Part shown: positions 63,842 through 64,000 of the stretch, piece after piece | Numbering within the stretch: the first letter of the stretch is position 1 | How the letters are laid out: the number at the start of each line of letters is the position of its first letter | Assembly (NCBI RefSeq): GCF_028201475.1 | Contig: NZ_CP116383.1 | Coordinates: 1,550,001-1,614,000, forward strand | Length of the DNA stretch: 64,000 nt | Source of the DNA: Vibrio sp. SCSIO 43137 | GTDB lineage: Bacteria; Pseudomonadota; Gammaproteobacteria; Enterobacterales; Vibrionaceae | Direction of reading: 5' to 3' | Program-made: the position numbers and the translations under genes | The notes under the pieces: generated by a model | The model's database searches: none | What the model saw: the letters and a program-made list of their open reading frames with translations, nothing else | Told to the model about the DNA's origin: nothing

Positions 63842-64000
63842 ATGGTTCGTGGAATCAGAAACAACAATCCGGGCAACATAGAGGATAACGGCACACCATG
63901 GCGCGGTCGCGTCGGTAATGATGGCCGCTTTATCATCTTTGACCACGCGACGAACGGTATCAGAGCCATGGCGCGAACGCTGTTTACTTACCGCAATAAG
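63842..64000 (+). CDS. Lysin-like/virion protein with RGIRNNNPGNI motif, cut by window edge
   Basis: 53 residues visible, the rest is outside. AAGGGG lies before the ATG. The start MVRGIRNNNPGNIEDNG and the FDHATNGIRAMARTL stretch are typical of a phage family often annotated as structural protein P5 and probably active on peptidoglycan. In a membrane-containing phage it could open the cell wall during entry or at lysis. Confidence 0.75.
   Translation, partial: MVRGIRNNNPGNIEDNGTPWRGRVGNDGRFIIFDHATNGIRAMARTLFTYRNK

Larger units (their letters stand above)
55594..64000 (+). mobile_element. PM2-like (corticovirus-like) provirus, left part
   Basis: From the dif-like site to the window edge all genes are phage-like: a divergent repressor, small early genes, a HUH replication initiator, a packaging ATPase, a PM2 P2-like capsid protein, membrane proteins, a collar-domain protein and a lysin-like gene. 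The region is GC-richer by eye than the host genes and packed with overlapping start/stop codons. No integrase, terminase, portal or tail-tube gene is present. PM2 has a genome of about 10 kb, so most of the provirus is probably visible, but its right boundary is not. Confidence 0.88.

Noticed and set aside
55594..64000. Filamentous phage (CTXphi-like) prophage, suggested by the dif site, RstR-like repressor, Rep and Zot-like ATPase
   Set aside because: The capsid gene has PM2 P2 landmarks and full length, and there is no pIII or pVIII-type coat gene set; the ATPase lacks a Zot-like membrane anchor.
63059..64000. A tailed prophage, suggested by collar domain and lysin-like gene
   Set aside because: No terminase, portal, tail tube, tape measure or baseplate genes are present, and these genes are joined to the capsid operon by overlapping codons.

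Overview
The window is a piece of a gammaproteobacterial chromosome, almost certainly a Vibrio or close relative. The gene order fabA - Lon-like protease - matP - DUF3634, preceded by pepN, the large NAD-glutamate dehydrogenase, pyrD, zapC, rlmKL, uup and rmf, is the arrangement I know from Vibrio chromosome 1 next to the terminus. A full-consensus matS-type site, a near-consensus one upstream of matP, and a dif-like sequence just after the DUF3634 gene agree with a position in the replication terminus macrodomain.

Layout. (a) 1-13.2 kb: a surface-adhesion locus. It has a giant RTX adhesin (N-terminus outside the window) with five near-identical 327-bp repeats, an OmpA-domain lipidless periplasmic/outer-membrane protein and a TolC-family exporter in one minus-strand operon, and a second, complete RTX adhesin with a LapA-type retention module. 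(b) 13.2-25.2 kb: housekeeping genes (rlmI, acylphosphatase, tusE, yccA), an aapJQMP-type amino-acid ABC transporter, a cysG whose methyltransferase half has decayed, yajQ with a DAHP synthase, a DUF4442 protein and a CvfB-like RNA-binding protein. (c) 25.3-34.3 kb: rsmF, letB, letA, msrC, proQ and prc, a block conserved with enterobacteria. (d) 34.4-55.5 kb: a lipocalin-like secreted protein, pepN, DUF2835, gdhB, pyrD, zapC, the rlmKL-grx-uup-DUF3466 operon, rmf, fabA, lon-like, matP and DUF3634. Long operons end in clear Rho-independent hairpins.

(e) 55.6 kb to the right edge: the most unusual part, a provirus of a tailless icosahedral phage related to corticovirus PM2. It begins 6 bp after a 28-bp dif-like site. 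A divergent helix-turn-helix repressor faces a tightly packed plus-strand series: four small early genes, a HUH-type rolling-circle replication initiator, a CxxC protein, an FtsK/HerA-type packaging ATPase, a PM2 P2-like double-jelly-roll capsid protein, several small proteins with a single C-terminal membrane segment, a beta-rich virion protein, a tail-collar-like protein normally seen on tailed-phage fibres, and the start of a lysin-like gene cut by the window edge. No integrase, portal or terminase is seen. My inference is that this virus integrates by borrowing the host XerC/XerD recombinases at dif, as filamentous phages such as CTXphi do. Two intergenic gaps of the provirus each carry a pair of CGTC-N4/5-GACG inverted repeats that look like operators of a phage transcription factor.

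All calls come from reading the sequence and family knowledge. No database search was run.
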